This document shows positions 36,901 to 44,643 of a stretch of DNA of 64,000 nt, in pieces. Source of the stretch: Deltaproteobacteria bacterium. Its GTDB lineage: Bacteria > Desulfobacterota > Desulfobacteria > Desulfobacterales > Desulfatirhabdiaceae. The stretch covers positions 25,184 to 89,183 of the forward strand of contig JACRBZ010000054.1 in assembly GCA_016219185.1 (NCBI GenBank), given 5' to 3'. A program made the translations under genes and the position numbers. Position 1 is the stretch's first letter. Every line of letters begins with the position of its first letter. Under the pieces are notes generated by a model that was not told the DNA's origin, did not search any database, and saw only the letters and a list, made by a program, of their open reading frames with translations.

Positions 36901-38063
36901 CTTCCCAGCCCGTTCGCCAAAATGGGTGCTTTGACCACGAGCAAATTTTGGCTCTGTGCATTGGAAAGCCTTCGGATGCCTTCGGCGAGACCTTCCGCGC
37001 CTTTGATGCGGACCGATTTCTGGCAAGACTGCCCGGACCGCCATACCTGTTTGTAGATCGCATTGTCAAGACGGAACCCGCACCCTTTGTTCTGAAGCCC
37101 GGCGGATGGATCGAGGCCGAATACACCGTATCGCCTTCAGACTGGTATTTTTCGGCGGACCGATCCGGCATCATGCCTTATGCCGTGCTTCTTGAAATCG
37201 CGCTTCAGCCCTGCGGATGGCTTGCGGCCTACGCGGGCTCCGCCCTGACCAGCCCGAAGGATCTGCGGTTTCGAAACCTGGGCGGGACCGGCTGTATTCA
37301 TCAGGATGTTTTCCCCGAAACCGGGACCCTGACCATGCGATGCCGGATGACCCGGGTATCCTCCGCCAGCGACATGATCATCGAATCCTTTGATTTTCGC
37401 GTGGCATCAGGGGATGACATGATCTATGACGGCGAAACCACATTCGGATTTTTTACCGAATCGGCCCTGGCACAGCAAAAAGGCATGGCCAACGCCGATG
37501 CCGAACGGTACCGGACGGAGGCGAATGAAGGCGCCGCCTGTCGACAACATTCACTTCCGGATACAGCCCCTTTTTATCCGGAACCGGATTTCAGGCAGTT
37601 GCCGCCTCGGCAGATGACAATGCCGGCCAAGGCCATTCGCATGATGGATGTCATCGAATGCTATGACCCGGCAGGCGGCCCTTCCGGCCTGGGTTATATT
37701 CAGGGATCCAAAAAGGTCGATCCCGATGAATGGTTTTTCAAGGCACATTTTTATCAGGACCCGGTCTGGCCCGGTTCCCTGGGGATCGAAGCGTTTATTC
37801 AACTCTTGAAGTTCATCGCGCTGGACAGATGGCCCCATCTTGCTTCACAGTGCCGGTTTTCGCTGATTACCGGGGCCGAGCACGCCTGGACCTACCGGGG
37901 CCAGGTAATTCCCGGAAATCACAAAGTGATCGTAGAAGCTATCGTTACCCGAATCGATGAATTGCCGTACCCCCTTATCATTGCAAACGGGTTTCTCAGC
38001 GTGGACGGATTGACGATTTACGAAATGAAACAGTTTGGCATCCGGCTGATGCCTTTAACGTAA
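30930..38063 (+). CDS. PUFA-synthase-like multidomain ketosynthase/dehydratase (PfaC-like, with AT)
   Basis: A 2377-residue iterative PKS/fatty-acid synthase subunit. The GTG at 30930 is chosen because the first domain begins eight residues later and a promoter lies just upstream; an in-frame TTG at 30780 is the alternative. Domains in order: KS (~8-450) with Cys196 in DAACASS, His330 (ECHGAGTP) and His370 (IGHLLTAAG); a second KS (~503-947) whose Cys is replaced (SAGSASG), hence a chain-length factor; AT (~1072-1400) with GYSLGE (Ser1173); a low-complexity linker (~1430-1580); then four hot-dog units (~1605-1760, 1820-1970, 2035-2175, 2235-2377), the second and fourth with FabA-like sites HFMDDPVMPGT and HFYQDPVWPGS. 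This is PfaC (KS-CLF-DH-DH) with an added AT. No ACP, ketoreductase or enoylreductase motif is seen. oleA follows 14 bases later, so the product is probably an unsaturated acyl chain fed to OleA. Confidence 0.85.
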   Translation: MTRLKNYSPIAVVSMAGVFPGASTLDQFWRNIVEKKDACGDIPESRWVARPADMVSSRPALDKAFHRRGCLIRDFDFDPDGFAIPADSLRSLDPMVHLVLHAGRQAFSSFQSASIEKNRIAVILAAIALPTEASSRLAQEILGESFKNALFRKSPHPLSPLTRNQCQASQVTALPAAILARALGLYGPAFTLDAACASSLYAVKLACDMLSAHRCDAVLAGGVSRPDCLYTQVGFSQLRALSPSGRCAPFDAWADGLVVGEGAGLLVLKRLEDALKDGDTISGIIRGIGLSNDMRGNLLAPDTEGQVRAMQAAYQAAGWGPSDVDIIECHGAGTPVGDATELQSLKLLWENTGAKSGRCAIGSIKSMIGHLLTAAGAAGMIKTLLALKHQILPPSLNFTAPAENSPLHGSPFHVQTLAEPWHRRDASIPRRAAISAFGFGGINGHVLLEEWAPDLFPPAASDSAQKTRKVQTRADGYQTTNDRRRMTETTDCHPASGIRHPPLDIAIVGMDACFGSFQTLRDFQEAVLSGKPGIRKRPESRWKGCNPIAGLLLDFPELPGGYIEEITLELSDLHIPPNEIPDILLQHLLMLKVSHRAMIDAGYTSRKLRPRMGAVIGMGFDMEATDYHVRWSLGNSHETWLKQAGLSLDDAQKAAWLKSLKDDFGPALNAPRTLGALAGIVASRVAREFGLGAPGFTVSAGSASGFTALDIAARLLQQNEADAMLVGAVDMAGDVRSILIANGISPFSPSGNIRPFDRSADGTLPGEGSAAVVLKRLDRAMAEGNRIYGVIKGVGSACAGSPDGYKSYSQSLRQGLDEAGVSPSSIGLFEAHGSGHPDEDQLEASALNTVFQDDASCVAIGSVKSVIGHTGAAAGMASLIKTCLCLYHEILPPLTGFTQAPDGMWPEAHHHFPGFPQYWTRNRQDGPRRACCAALTANGTCSHVVLEGHETPLSLKIATSADRERRKPLGHTVSGLFIVEGTDRGALISGLNLLDQHIQQQTPFEQAAGSWYRLHPLSIQNPYAVSMIAETPEQLKALIADARQAVSSGTSRRISGRSGIVYTPQPTGISGDIAFVFPGSGNHYVGMGRALAVTWPELLRQMDAETPELKTQMVPAAYVPFRQSWASGWETEAMSAISADSLIPIFGQVVHGSVMTRLIKTFGISPQAVIGYSLGETAGLFALGAWPDRGEMLSRLAESSLFHTELSGPCNSARKAWNIAPSTPFIWKVAAVNRPSDAVKSVLTMFPLARLLIVNSPEECVIGGNQPDVEGVIAALKCEAVYLDGVVTVHCDAALPVRKAYRALHRFPTVQPRNIRFYSCALNRAYALNTESTADSITRQAMSGFDFTKTIHQAYADGVRIFLEMGPHSSCTRMIARILEDRPHLAISASSRGEDEVVSILKLLGTLAAERIFIDLEPLYGEATCPDSPLKGGRQQVLKTGGNPFSPKFPQTPVIPPTSPLDSDGFISARKDQKSDGSGNSAFPKPGTKNIDVPALYPPDIQEAVVRNAGATADAHASFLRFSNALSQDFADGFALQTRLLRHQLTHAFTDDGQQTTASPDPHLHTRAPIPTFSGSPRIAYPRSLCLEFAIGSAASVLGPEFSEVDTYPARVRLPDEPLMLVDRILSVDGKKASLGPGRVVTEHDVVPGAWYLDGGHAPVCISVEAGQADLFLCAYLGIDLQVKGQRTYRLLDAAVQFHRGLPEPGDVIRYEIEIERFVRQGQTWLFFFHFKGFIGSELLITMENGCAGFFTEMEVKNSGGIILTESELQPIPGKIPLDWQELVPRSVETFSDSQVDALRSGNLAACFGTHFSGICLSESLCLPGGRMRLIDRVLALDPNGGRYGLGMIQAQADIHPKDWFLTCHFMDDPVMPGTLMYECCAHALRVFIQRMGWVSETPGVCYEPVVGVQSILKCRGPVTPQTRNVVYQVEIRELGYAPEPYVIADAHMFADGHYIVMFRNLSLKMTGITRRDIETFWQNRLQPASENIQSSQPVRQNGCFDHEQILALCIGKPSDAFGETFRAFDADRFLARLPGPPYLFVDRIVKTEPAPFVLKPGGWIEAEYTVSPSDWYFSADRSGIMPYAVLLEIALQPCGWLAAYAGSALTSPKDLRFRNLGGTGCIHQDVFPETGTLTMRCRMTRVSSASDMIIESFDFRVASGDDMIYDGETTFGFFTESALAQQKGMANADAERYRTEANEGAACRQHSLPDTAPFYPEPDFRQLPPRQMTMPAKAIRMMDVIECYDPAGGPSGLGYIQGSKKVDPDEWFFKAHFYQDPVWPGSLGIEAFIQLLKFIALDRWPHLASQCRFSLITGAEHAWTYRGQVIPGNHKVIVEAIVTRIDELPYPLIIANGFLSVDGLTIYEMKQFGIRLMPLT

Positions 38064-38077
38064 CAAATAAAATTCTT

Positions 38078-39118
38078 ATGAAATTCAACACGGTTTATCT
38101 GGACGGCATGGGCTATGAACTGGCCCCGAATGTGCTGACTTCCGATGATATTGAAAAACGCCTGGAGCCGCTTTACCGGACGCTCCATTTTCAAAAAGGC
38201 CAGCTTGAAATGATTACCGGTATTCGCGAGCGCAGATACTGGGATCCGGGGTTTCGCATGTATGAAGGCGCGGCACGGGCAGGCAAAAAGGCGTTTCAGT
38301 CATCCGGCATTTCTCCGGAGCTGATCGGCATGCTGGTCTACGGCGGCGTATGCCGGGATCAGCTCGAGCCCGCAACGGCCTGCGCCGTATGCCATGAACT
38401 GGGGCTGGGGCCCCAAACCCAGATTTATGACGTTTCCAATGCCTGCCTGGGCGTTTTGAGCGGGATGATTCAGGTCGCCAGCGCGATCGAACTGGGTCAG
38501 ATTCAGGCGGGAATGGTGGTGTCGTGCGAATCCTGCCGGCAGATCATGGACCTGAGCATTCAGCGCATGCTGGAAACCCGGGACATGACGGTTTTTCGAA
38601 AAACCGTTGCCACCCTGACCGGCGGATCCGGAGCCGTTGCCGTCATTCTGACCCACGCCTCGGTTTCCAGCAAGGGACACCGACTATTGGGCGGAACCGT
38701 GCGAAACGCCGCCAGGCATCATGGTCTCTGCCGCTGGGGGCCGGATACCGGCATTCCGGCCACAATGCCCCAGATCATGGAAACCGATTCCGCCGGTGTT
38801 CTTCAGCACGGCGTTTCGCTGGGAGTTGAAACCTATCGCATCTTCAGGGAAGAGATGCAGTGGCCGGCGGACAAACCCGACAAAGTCATCTGTCATCAGG
38901 TGGGTTCGACGCACCAGAAAACCATACTGGACGCCCTGGGAATTTCAAAAGAAAAAGACTTTATCACCTACCCCTTTCTGGGCAATATCGGAACCGTTTC
39001 CCTTCCCGTTACCGCGGCCATTGCATCGGAGCGCGGATTTCTGGGGAAAGCCGATTCCGTCGGTTTTTTCGGCATCGGCAGCGGCCTGAACTGTATGATG
39101 CTGGGTCTGGAGTGGTAA
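38078..39118 (+). CDS. oleA: OleA-like thiolase (acyl-CoA head-to-head condensing enzyme)
   Basis: A 346-residue thiolase/KAS III-fold enzyme. OleA joins two acyl-CoA chains by non-decarboxylative Claisen condensation, giving a beta-keto acid that later becomes a long-chain olefin. The nucleophile is Cys123 in SNACLG; His and Asn follow in CHQVGSTHQ and FLGNIGT. The Glu in LEPATA (residue ~97) may correspond to the Glu that OleA contributes across the dimer. MITGIRERRYWDPG is typical of the OleA branch. It begins 14 bases after the PKS stop and 5 bases before oleB. A KAS III starter enzyme is the alternative, but the oleB and oleC neighbours make OleA much more likely. Confidence 0.87.
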   Translation: MKFNTVYLDGMGYELAPNVLTSDDIEKRLEPLYRTLHFQKGQLEMITGIRERRYWDPGFRMYEGAARAGKKAFQSSGISPELIGMLVYGGVCRDQLEPATACAVCHELGLGPQTQIYDVSNACLGVLSGMIQVASAIELGQIQAGMVVSCESCRQIMDLSIQRMLETRDMTVFRKTVATLTGGSGAVAVILTHASVSSKGHRLLGGTVRNAARHHGLCRWGPDTGIPATMPQIMETDSAGVLQHGVSLGVETYRIFREEMQWPADKPDKVICHQVGSTHQKTILDALGISKEKDFITYPFLGNIGTVSLPVTAAIASERGFLGKADSVGFFGIGSGLNCMMLGLEW

Positions 39119-39123
39119 AGCAC

Positions 39124-40071
39124 ATGCCAAAAGACATATTGACTTCAAAACCCTCAATCGACATGACCGGACTGCATCACCTGTATCCATTTTCGTCCCA
39201 TTTTCTGGAAATAAACGGGCTGAGTTACCACTATCTGGATGAAGGCCGGGGAGACCCCATTGTCATGGTTCACGGAAATCCCACCTGGTCTTTTTATTTT
39301 CGAAATCTGGTCCGGGGACTTTCCCCGAATTACCGGACCATCGTACCCGACCATATGGGCTGCGGACTGTCGGATAAACCGGGTGAAGATCGATATGACT
39401 TCCGGCTGTCCAGCCGGATTCACGACCTTGAATTTCTGCTGGACAGGCTCGGGTTGAACAAACCCATCACCCTCATCCTTCACGACTGGGGCGGCGCCAT
39501 CGGTCTGGGATATGCCCTGCGCCATCCGGATCGCATTTCACGGATCATCCTGATGAACACGGCTGCTTTTTTTCCGCCAAAAGGAAAAAAACTGCCCCTA
39601 AGGCTTCAGATCCTTAAACGTTTCGGCGCCCTGGCCAGAATAGCCGTTTTGGGGGGGAATCTTTTTTCCCGCGCAGCCCTTGTCATGGCTCCACGAAAAG
39701 CCCTTGGCCGCGCGGTGATGAAGGGCCTTTGCGCGCCCTACAATTCCTGGAACAACCGAATGGCCACCTTAAAATTCGTGGAAGATATTCCGCTGGCCCC
39801 GTCCGATCCCAGCTATTCCCTGCTGCAGTGGCTGGACCATCATCTTCACCAGTTATCACCGATTCCGATGCTGATCCTATGGGGCATGCACGATTTTGTT
39901 TTTGATCCGGATTATTTAACGGAATGGCAGCGTCGATTCCCACAGGCCCGGATTCACCGGTACCCGCAGGCCGGTCATTACCTTCTGGAGGATGAACCGG
40001 AAAGAATACTCAAGGATATTTTAAACTTCTTGAAAAGTCCGGTATCATGTTGTAACCTTTCAAACCTTTAA
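39124..40071 (+). CDS. oleB: OleB-like beta-lactone decarboxylase (haloalkane dehalogenase fold)
   Basis: A 315-residue alpha/beta hydrolase of the haloalkane-dehalogenase branch. The ATG at 39124 follows the oleA stop by 5 bases; upstream in-frame ATGs lie inside oleA. The nucleophile is Asp121 in LILHDWGG, the oxyanion Asn is in HGNPTWS, and the catalytic His is near residue 285 in AGHYLLED. In olefin biosynthesis OleB decarboxylates the cis-beta-lactone made by OleC to the cis-alkene. Family resemblance alone would allow a dehalogenase; position between oleA and oleC decides for OleB. In some organisms oleB and oleC are fused; here they are separate, with about 100 bases between. Confidence 0.86.
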   Translation: MPKDILTSKPSIDMTGLHHLYPFSSHFLEINGLSYHYLDEGRGDPIVMVHGNPTWSFYFRNLVRGLSPNYRTIVPDHMGCGLSDKPGEDRYDFRLSSRIHDLEFLLDRLGLNKPITLILHDWGGAIGLGYALRHPDRISRIILMNTAAFFPPKGKKLPLRLQILKRFGALARIAVLGGNLFSRAALVMAPRKALGRAVMKGLCAPYNSWNNRMATLKFVEDIPLAPSDPSYSLLQWLDHHLHQLSPIPMLILWGMHDFVFDPDYLTEWQRRFPQARIHRYPQAGHYLLEDEPERILKDILNFLKSPVSCCNLSNL

Positions 40072-40081
40072 TCGCTTATAT

Positions 40082-40127
40082 AATCGATTTTCTGGTCGAT
40101 TATCAGATCGGTTTTCTGGCCGGACAT
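40082..40127. repeat. Two imperfect direct repeats with small dyads
   Basis: ATCGATTTTCTGGTCGAT and, 24 bases on, ATCGGTTTTCTGGCCGGA. In the first copy AATCGA (40082-40087) pairs with TCGATT (40096-40101). It lies between oleB and oleC and could be an mRNA processing or attenuation site, or a chance duplication. Confidence 0.4.
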
Positions 40128-40171
40128 TGGTGCTCGCTGCTGACGCTTAACCAACATAACGGATTTACAGG

Positions 40172-41848
40172 ATGACACAATCACTTCAACCCAAATCCGA
40201 TTCTAAACAGATGAACATTGCTTCCCACCTGACCCAGATGGCGAAACAACAGCCATATAAACGCGCTGTGGTCTTTCCCTCCGGAAGGGATGAGGATGGC
40301 AGAGTCACCTATTCTCAATTAACATTCCGGCAACTGGATATGGAATCCGACTGCCTAGCCCATGGCCTGGATTCCGTCGGCATCACCCGGGGAACCCGAA
40401 CGGTTCTGATGGTTCCGCCAAGCCTGAATTTTTTCACCCTGACCTTTGCTTTATTCAAAACCGGGGCCATTCCGGTTGTCGTGGATCCGGGCATGGGAAT
40501 CCAGCGGATGCTTTCCTGCCTGAAAGACAGCAGGCCCGAGGCTTTTATCGGTATTTCAAAGGCACACGCATTCAGGATGCTGCACCCGTCCAGTTTCCGA
40601 ACCGTTAGAACCTGCATTACCGTGGGTTCCCGTTGGTTCTGGAGAGGCCACTCCCTGAAAGATCTCCGGCTGACCCCGTGGCAGGTTTTTCCTCCGGCCG
40701 CAACACAAAAAGAAGAAGCCGCCGCCATTTTGTTTACCACCGGCAGCACCGGACCCGCCAAGGGCGCTGTTTATTCGCATGGGAATTTTGATGCCCAGAT
40801 CCGGCATATTCAGTCTCACTTTCAGATATCCGGCGATGAAATCGATCTGCCGACATTTCCCCTGTTTGCGCTGTTCGACCCGGCACTGGGCATGACAGCC
40901 ATTATTCCGGATATGGATCCCACGCAGCCCGCCAAGGTGGATCCCGAACAAATCATTGAAGCCATCATCAATCAGGGCGTTACCAACATGTTTGCCTCCC
41001 CCGCGCTTCTGGATCGGGTGGGAAGCTTCGGCAAACAACACGGCATCAAACTGCCTTCCCTGAAACGGGTGGTCTCGGCCGGGGCTCCGGTATCTCCCGC
41101 CAATATCGATCAGTTCAGTCATCTGCTCTGCGACGCCGCCGAAGTTCACACCCCTTATGGGGCGACAGAAGCCGTGCCGATTCTGTCCATTGCCAGCCGA
41201 GAAATTCTCAGTGATACCCGCAAGCTCACTGAAAAAGGCTATGGGATCTGTGTTGGCAGGCCCATAGATGACCTGGAGGTCCGCATCATTAAGATCACGG
41301 ACACACCGATTGCCAGATGGAGCGATGAGATTGTCGTGCCTCCCGCGGAAATCGGAGAGATCGCTGTAAAAGGCGATCTGGTCACCTGCAATTATTTTGA
41401 AAATCGGGACGCAGACAGCCTGGCCAAAATCCGCGACGGTAAAGACACCTGGCACCGGATGGGAGATCTGGGCTGGACCGATACCAAAGGCCGGATCTGG
41501 TTCTGCGGCAGAAAAAGTCACCGGGTACAGACCCCATCGGGAACCCTGTACACCATTCCCTGCGAAGCCATTTTCAACAACCATCCCGATGTGCTGCGAA
41601 GCGCCCTGGTGGGCGTCGGCAAGCCGCCCAATCAAAAACCCGTCATCATCATTCAGACCCGGCAGGCAGGTTCGTCGCTTCACGGAAATGACTTGGAGAT
41701 GGAGCTTCTGGAACTGGCGGCAAAAAGCCCGCTGACCAAAGACATTGATACCATTTTGTTCCACACGGAATTTCCGGTGGATATTCGGCATAATGCCAAA
41801 ATTTACCGGGAACAACTGGCCGCATGGGCAGAAAAGAAAATACGGTAA
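40172..41848 (+). CDS. oleC: OleC-like beta-lactone synthetase
   Basis: A 558-residue adenylate-forming enzyme. OleC uses ATP to convert a beta-hydroxy acid into a beta-lactone. Motifs in order: ATP loop FTTGSTGPAKGA, VSAGAPVSP, the GATEA motif TPYGATEAVP, RMGDLGWTDTKGRIWFCGR, and a final KIYREQLA with the C-terminal Lys in NAKIYR. HTPYGATEAVP and CGRKSHRV are characteristic of the OleC branch rather than fatty-acyl-CoA ligases. The ribosome site before the ATG is weak. The next gene in the ole pathway order, oleD (the NADPH-dependent reductase), does not follow; a transporter operon starts 46 bases later. Confidence 0.86.
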   Translation: MTQSLQPKSDSKQMNIASHLTQMAKQQPYKRAVVFPSGRDEDGRVTYSQLTFRQLDMESDCLAHGLDSVGITRGTRTVLMVPPSLNFFTLTFALFKTGAIPVVVDPGMGIQRMLSCLKDSRPEAFIGISKAHAFRMLHPSSFRTVRTCITVGSRWFWRGHSLKDLRLTPWQVFPPAATQKEEAAAILFTTGSTGPAKGAVYSHGNFDAQIRHIQSHFQISGDEIDLPTFPLFALFDPALGMTAIIPDMDPTQPAKVDPEQIIEAIINQGVTNMFASPALLDRVGSFGKQHGIKLPSLKRVVSAGAPVSPANIDQFSHLLCDAAEVHTPYGATEAVPILSIASREILSDTRKLTEKGYGICVGRPIDDLEVRIIKITDTPIARWSDEIVVPPAEIGEIAVKGDLVTCNYFENRDADSLAKIRDGKDTWHRMGDLGWTDTKGRIWFCGRKSHRVQTPSGTLYTIPCEAIFNNHPDVLRSALVGVGKPPNQKPVIIIQTRQAGSSLHGNDLEMELLELAAKSPLTKDIDTILFHTEFPVDIRHNAKIYREQLAAWAEKKIR

Positions 41849-41894
41849 TGCTTCCATTTCATCCGCGCTTTACAGCTCACATCACGGAGGAATC

Positions 41895-43106
41895 ATGAAA
41901 AAAAACCTGAGACTTTGGATCGGCCTGAGTATCGGACTGCTTTGCACATGCTGCCTTTTCTCATCCGGCGCTGCTTTTGCTGCGGAAAAGCCCTTTACAT
42001 TCGGCCTGTTATTAGTTGGACCCTACAATGACAGGGGATACAGCCAGGCCCATTACGAAGGCGGCAAATACGCCGAAAAAAAGATCCCGGACGTCAAAAT
42101 GATCTACATCGACAAGGTCAATCCCGCGGACCGACCCGGCGTTACGATCCCTCAGCTTGTGGATGACATGGTGGAAAAAGGGGCCAGACTCATCATCGCC
42201 AACTCCGATGACATGAAGGACGGCATTCGGGAAGCCGCACTCCTGCATCCGGACATTCTGTTTCTTCATATTTCCGGGGATGATGTATTGACCGGGAAGG
42301 CCCCCAAAAACCTGTCCAATCTTTTTGGAAAAATGGAATATGGAAAGATGATGGCCGGCTTTGTTGCCGCCATGACGACAAAAACCGGAAAAATCGGCTA
42401 CCTGGGTCCTCTGGTCAATGAGGAAACCCGGCGGCTGAGCGTCTCCTGCTACCTGGGCGCAAAATATGCCTGGGAAACCGTATTAAAGAAAAAACCGGAA
42501 GATCTGAAATTTCAGGTGACCTGGATCGGCTTCTGGTTTAATATCCCCGGAGTCACCGCGGACCCGACCCAGGTGGCTCAGAATTTTTTCAACACCGGCT
42601 CTGATGTGGTGGTATCGGGCATCGATACGACCGAGGCCATCGTTGTCGCACGGCAAAAACGCCAGGAAGGAAAAGAAGTCTGGGCCGTTCCTTACGACTA
42701 TGTGGGTGCCTGCGAAGGCGCATCCGAAGCATGCCTGGGCGTTCCCTATTTCAACTGGGGGCCGGGATACAGCCAACTGATCCGGGCCGCCCTCACCAAA
42801 AACCTGCCGAATTTCAAGTGGGCCGAATGGGTATGGCTGGGACCGGACTGGAAAAATCTGAACAATTTGGATACCAGCACCATCGGATTCATAACCGGCC
42901 CTGCCCTTTCTCCTTCCGTCAAGCAGGCCCTGGATGGTTTCACCGCCGACCTGGGTTCGGGAAAAGTCAATCTCTTTAAGGGCCCGCTGAATTACCAGGA
43001 CGGCTCCGCCTACCTGAAATCCGGTGAAATCGCCACGGATCAGCAGATCTGGTACATGAAGCAGCTTCTGGAAGGCATGTCGGGCCAGAGCAGCGCAAAA
43101 AAATAG
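41895..43106 (+). CDS. BMP-family ABC transporter substrate-binding protein
   Basis: A 403-residue exported binding protein with CGGAGG before the ATG. A signal peptide (LRLWIGLSIGLL, ending near AAFAAEKP) precedes a periplasmic-binding fold of the Bmp/PnrA (basic membrane protein) family: TFGLLLVGPYNDRGYSQAH, ARLIIANSDD, GKMMAGFVAAMTTKTGKIGYLG and GSDVVVSGIDTTEAIV. PnrA-type members bind purine nucleosides. The downstream genes encode two-NBD ATPase and two permeases in YufO/YufP/YufQ order, and then an adenosine-type deaminase, which supports nucleoside uptake. It starts 46 bases after oleC but is probably a separate function. Confidence 0.88.
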   Translation: MKKNLRLWIGLSIGLLCTCCLFSSGAAFAAEKPFTFGLLLVGPYNDRGYSQAHYEGGKYAEKKIPDVKMIYIDKVNPADRPGVTIPQLVDDMVEKGARLIIANSDDMKDGIREAALLHPDILFLHISGDDVLTGKAPKNLSNLFGKMEYGKMMAGFVAAMTTKTGKIGYLGPLVNEETRRLSVSCYLGAKYAWETVLKKKPEDLKFQVTWIGFWFNIPGVTADPTQVAQNFFNTGSDVVVSGIDTTEAIVVARQKRQEGKEVWAVPYDYVGACEGASEACLGVPYFNWGPGYSQLIRAALTKNLPNFKWAEWVWLGPDWKNLNNLDTSTIGFITGPALSPSVKQALDGFTADLGSGKVNLFKGPLNYQDGSAYLKSGEIATDQQIWYMKQLLEGMSGQSSAKK

Positions 43107-43113
43107 AAAACAG

Positions 43114-43149
43114 ATGACGGATAGCAGAAAATCATCAGTCTTCCGTCAT
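43114..43149. repeat. Inverted repeat between binding-protein and ATPase genes
   Basis: ATGACGGA (43114-43121) pairs with TCCGTCAT (43142-43149) around a 20-base loop. A related GATGACGGA...TGTCATC motif is seen in the linker-coding part of the PKS gene at 32380-32410. It may be a small REP-like palindrome or a stem that lowers readthrough to the downstream genes. Confidence 0.4.
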
Positions 43150-43181
43150 TTGCCTTCTCTGCCTTTACGACTCCTGACTTT

Positions 43182-44642
43182 ATGCGGATCGAACTCCACG
43201 ACATCCATAAATATTATGGTGAATCCAGGGCCAATAACGGGATCAGCCTGACCATCGAACCCGGCACCATTCATGGAATACTGGGGGAAAACGGCGCAGG
43301 CAAAAGCACCCTGATGAAGATCATGGCCGGGACCATCCGGAAAAACCGGGGGACCATCCGGATCAATGATACGGATGCGGATTACAGCCATCCGGATCAG
43401 GCCATGAAACTGGGGCTGGGCATGTTGTACCAGGATCCCCTGGATTTTCTATCGCTGACGGTTCTGGATAATTTCATGCTCGGCCAGAGCGCGGGTGTCC
43501 GGATTCGGAAAGGATTTTTTCAACGTCGCTTAAGCCGGTTATCCGAACAATTCGACTTTTCGCTGAATCCGGATGCACTCCTAAAAAGCCTGACTATCGG
43601 GGAAAGACAGCAACTGGAGCTCTTAAGACTTCTGTCCCTGGGCGTTGAAGCGCTGATCCTGGATGAACCCACGACCGGCATTTCCAGCCTTCAGAAAGAT
43701 ACGCTGTTTAATGCCCTGAAAGCCCTTGCAGCCGAAGGGAAAAGCATTATCCTGGTATCCCATAAACTCGAGGATGTGGAAACCCTGTGCAGCCAGGTCA
43801 CCGTGCTGCGTCAAGGCAGGGTGTCCGGGAACATGACCCGTCCGTTTTCCACCCAAACCCTTCTGGAAATGATTTTTGGAACCCCTCCGGCTCCGCCCGT
43901 CCTGTTGCCGGTTGTCCCGGGAGATCCCATTCTGGTAATGGATGCGGTTTCAACGATCGGAGGCCGCTGCGGACTTAAAAATTGCAGCACCCTGATCCGG
44001 GAAGGCGAAATCATTGGCCTTGCAGGCCTTGAAGGCAGCGGACAGGAGCTGTTTCTCCGGCTGGCTTCGGGCATCAAAAAACCCACTCAGGGAACCATTA
44101 CGCTGAATGGAATCCGGATGAACGGCAGGGATCACCATGCATTTAAAGACGGGCGGGTGGTTTTCATGCCCTCCGCGCGCCTGGAAGAAGGGCTCATACC
44201 GGGCCTTAGCATTGCCGAACACGTAGCGCTTCAAAACAGTCAAAAGGGATTTTTTGTCCGATGGCGGGAATGGCTCCGGGAGGCGGAGCAGCGGATCACC
44301 CGGTTTCATATCAAGGGAAAGCCGGACTCAATGGTGGAAACCCTTTCCGGCGGCAACCAGCAGCGCCTGCTGCTATCGCTCCTGCCCGAAACCCCCCGCC
44401 TGCTCCTTCTGGAAAACCCCACCCGGGGTCTGGACGTGGAATCCACGCACTGGATTTGGGAGCAGTTGCAGCATCATCGCCGGAACCGGGCCGGCATTGT
44501 ATTTTCATCAACGGAACTGGACGAAATCCTGATGATCGCCCATCGCATCCTGGTATTTTTCGACGGCCAGTTGATCAAGGATGTCGATACGAGCCAGACG
44601 AATATCCAAGAACTGGGAAAGGCGATTGCCGGAAAGCACTAA
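43182..44642 (+). CDS. Nucleoside ABC transporter ATPase (two NBDs)
   Basis: A 486-residue cytoplasmic ATPase with two tandem nucleotide-binding domains, as in YufO/NupA and sugar transporters of the RbsA type. NBD1 has Walker A GENGAGKST, a weak signature LTIGERQ and Walker B LILDEPTTG. NBD2 has a degenerate Walker A (GLEGSGQE), the full signature LSGGNQQR and Walker B LLLENPTRG. The unequal halves suggest one catalytic and one mainly structural ATP site, which is common in this family. It pairs with the two permeases downstream; its stop is followed within one base by the first permease start. Confidence 0.9.
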   Translation: MRIELHDIHKYYGESRANNGISLTIEPGTIHGILGENGAGKSTLMKIMAGTIRKNRGTIRINDTDADYSHPDQAMKLGLGMLYQDPLDFLSLTVLDNFMLGQSAGVRIRKGFFQRRLSRLSEQFDFSLNPDALLKSLTIGERQQLELLRLLSLGVEALILDEPTTGISSLQKDTLFNALKALAAEGKSIILVSHKLEDVETLCSQVTVLRQGRVSGNMTRPFSTQTLLEMIFGTPPAPPVLLPVVPGDPILVMDAVSTIGGRCGLKNCSTLIREGEIIGLAGLEGSGQELFLRLASGIKKPTQGTITLNGIRMNGRDHHAFKDGRVVFMPSARLEEGLIPGLSIAEHVALQNSQKGFFVRWREWLREAEQRITRFHIKGKPDSMVETLSGGNQQRLLLSLLPETPRLLLLENPTRGLDVESTHWIWEQLQHHRRNRAGIVFSSTELDEILMIAHRILVFFDGQLIKDVDTSQTNIQELGKAIAGKH

Positions 44643-44643
44643 A

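Noticed and set aside
38860..39123. Upstream extension of oleB into oleA
   Set aside because: The open frame continues upstream but overlaps oleA by 260 bases; the ATG at 39124 directly follows the oleA stop and begins a normal-length OleB.
40556..41857. 433-codon open frame on the minus strand opposite oleC
   Set aside because: It lies wholly antisense to a protein with full adenylate-forming motifs; long antisense frames are expected in GC-rich coding DNA, and no motif or ribosome site supports it.
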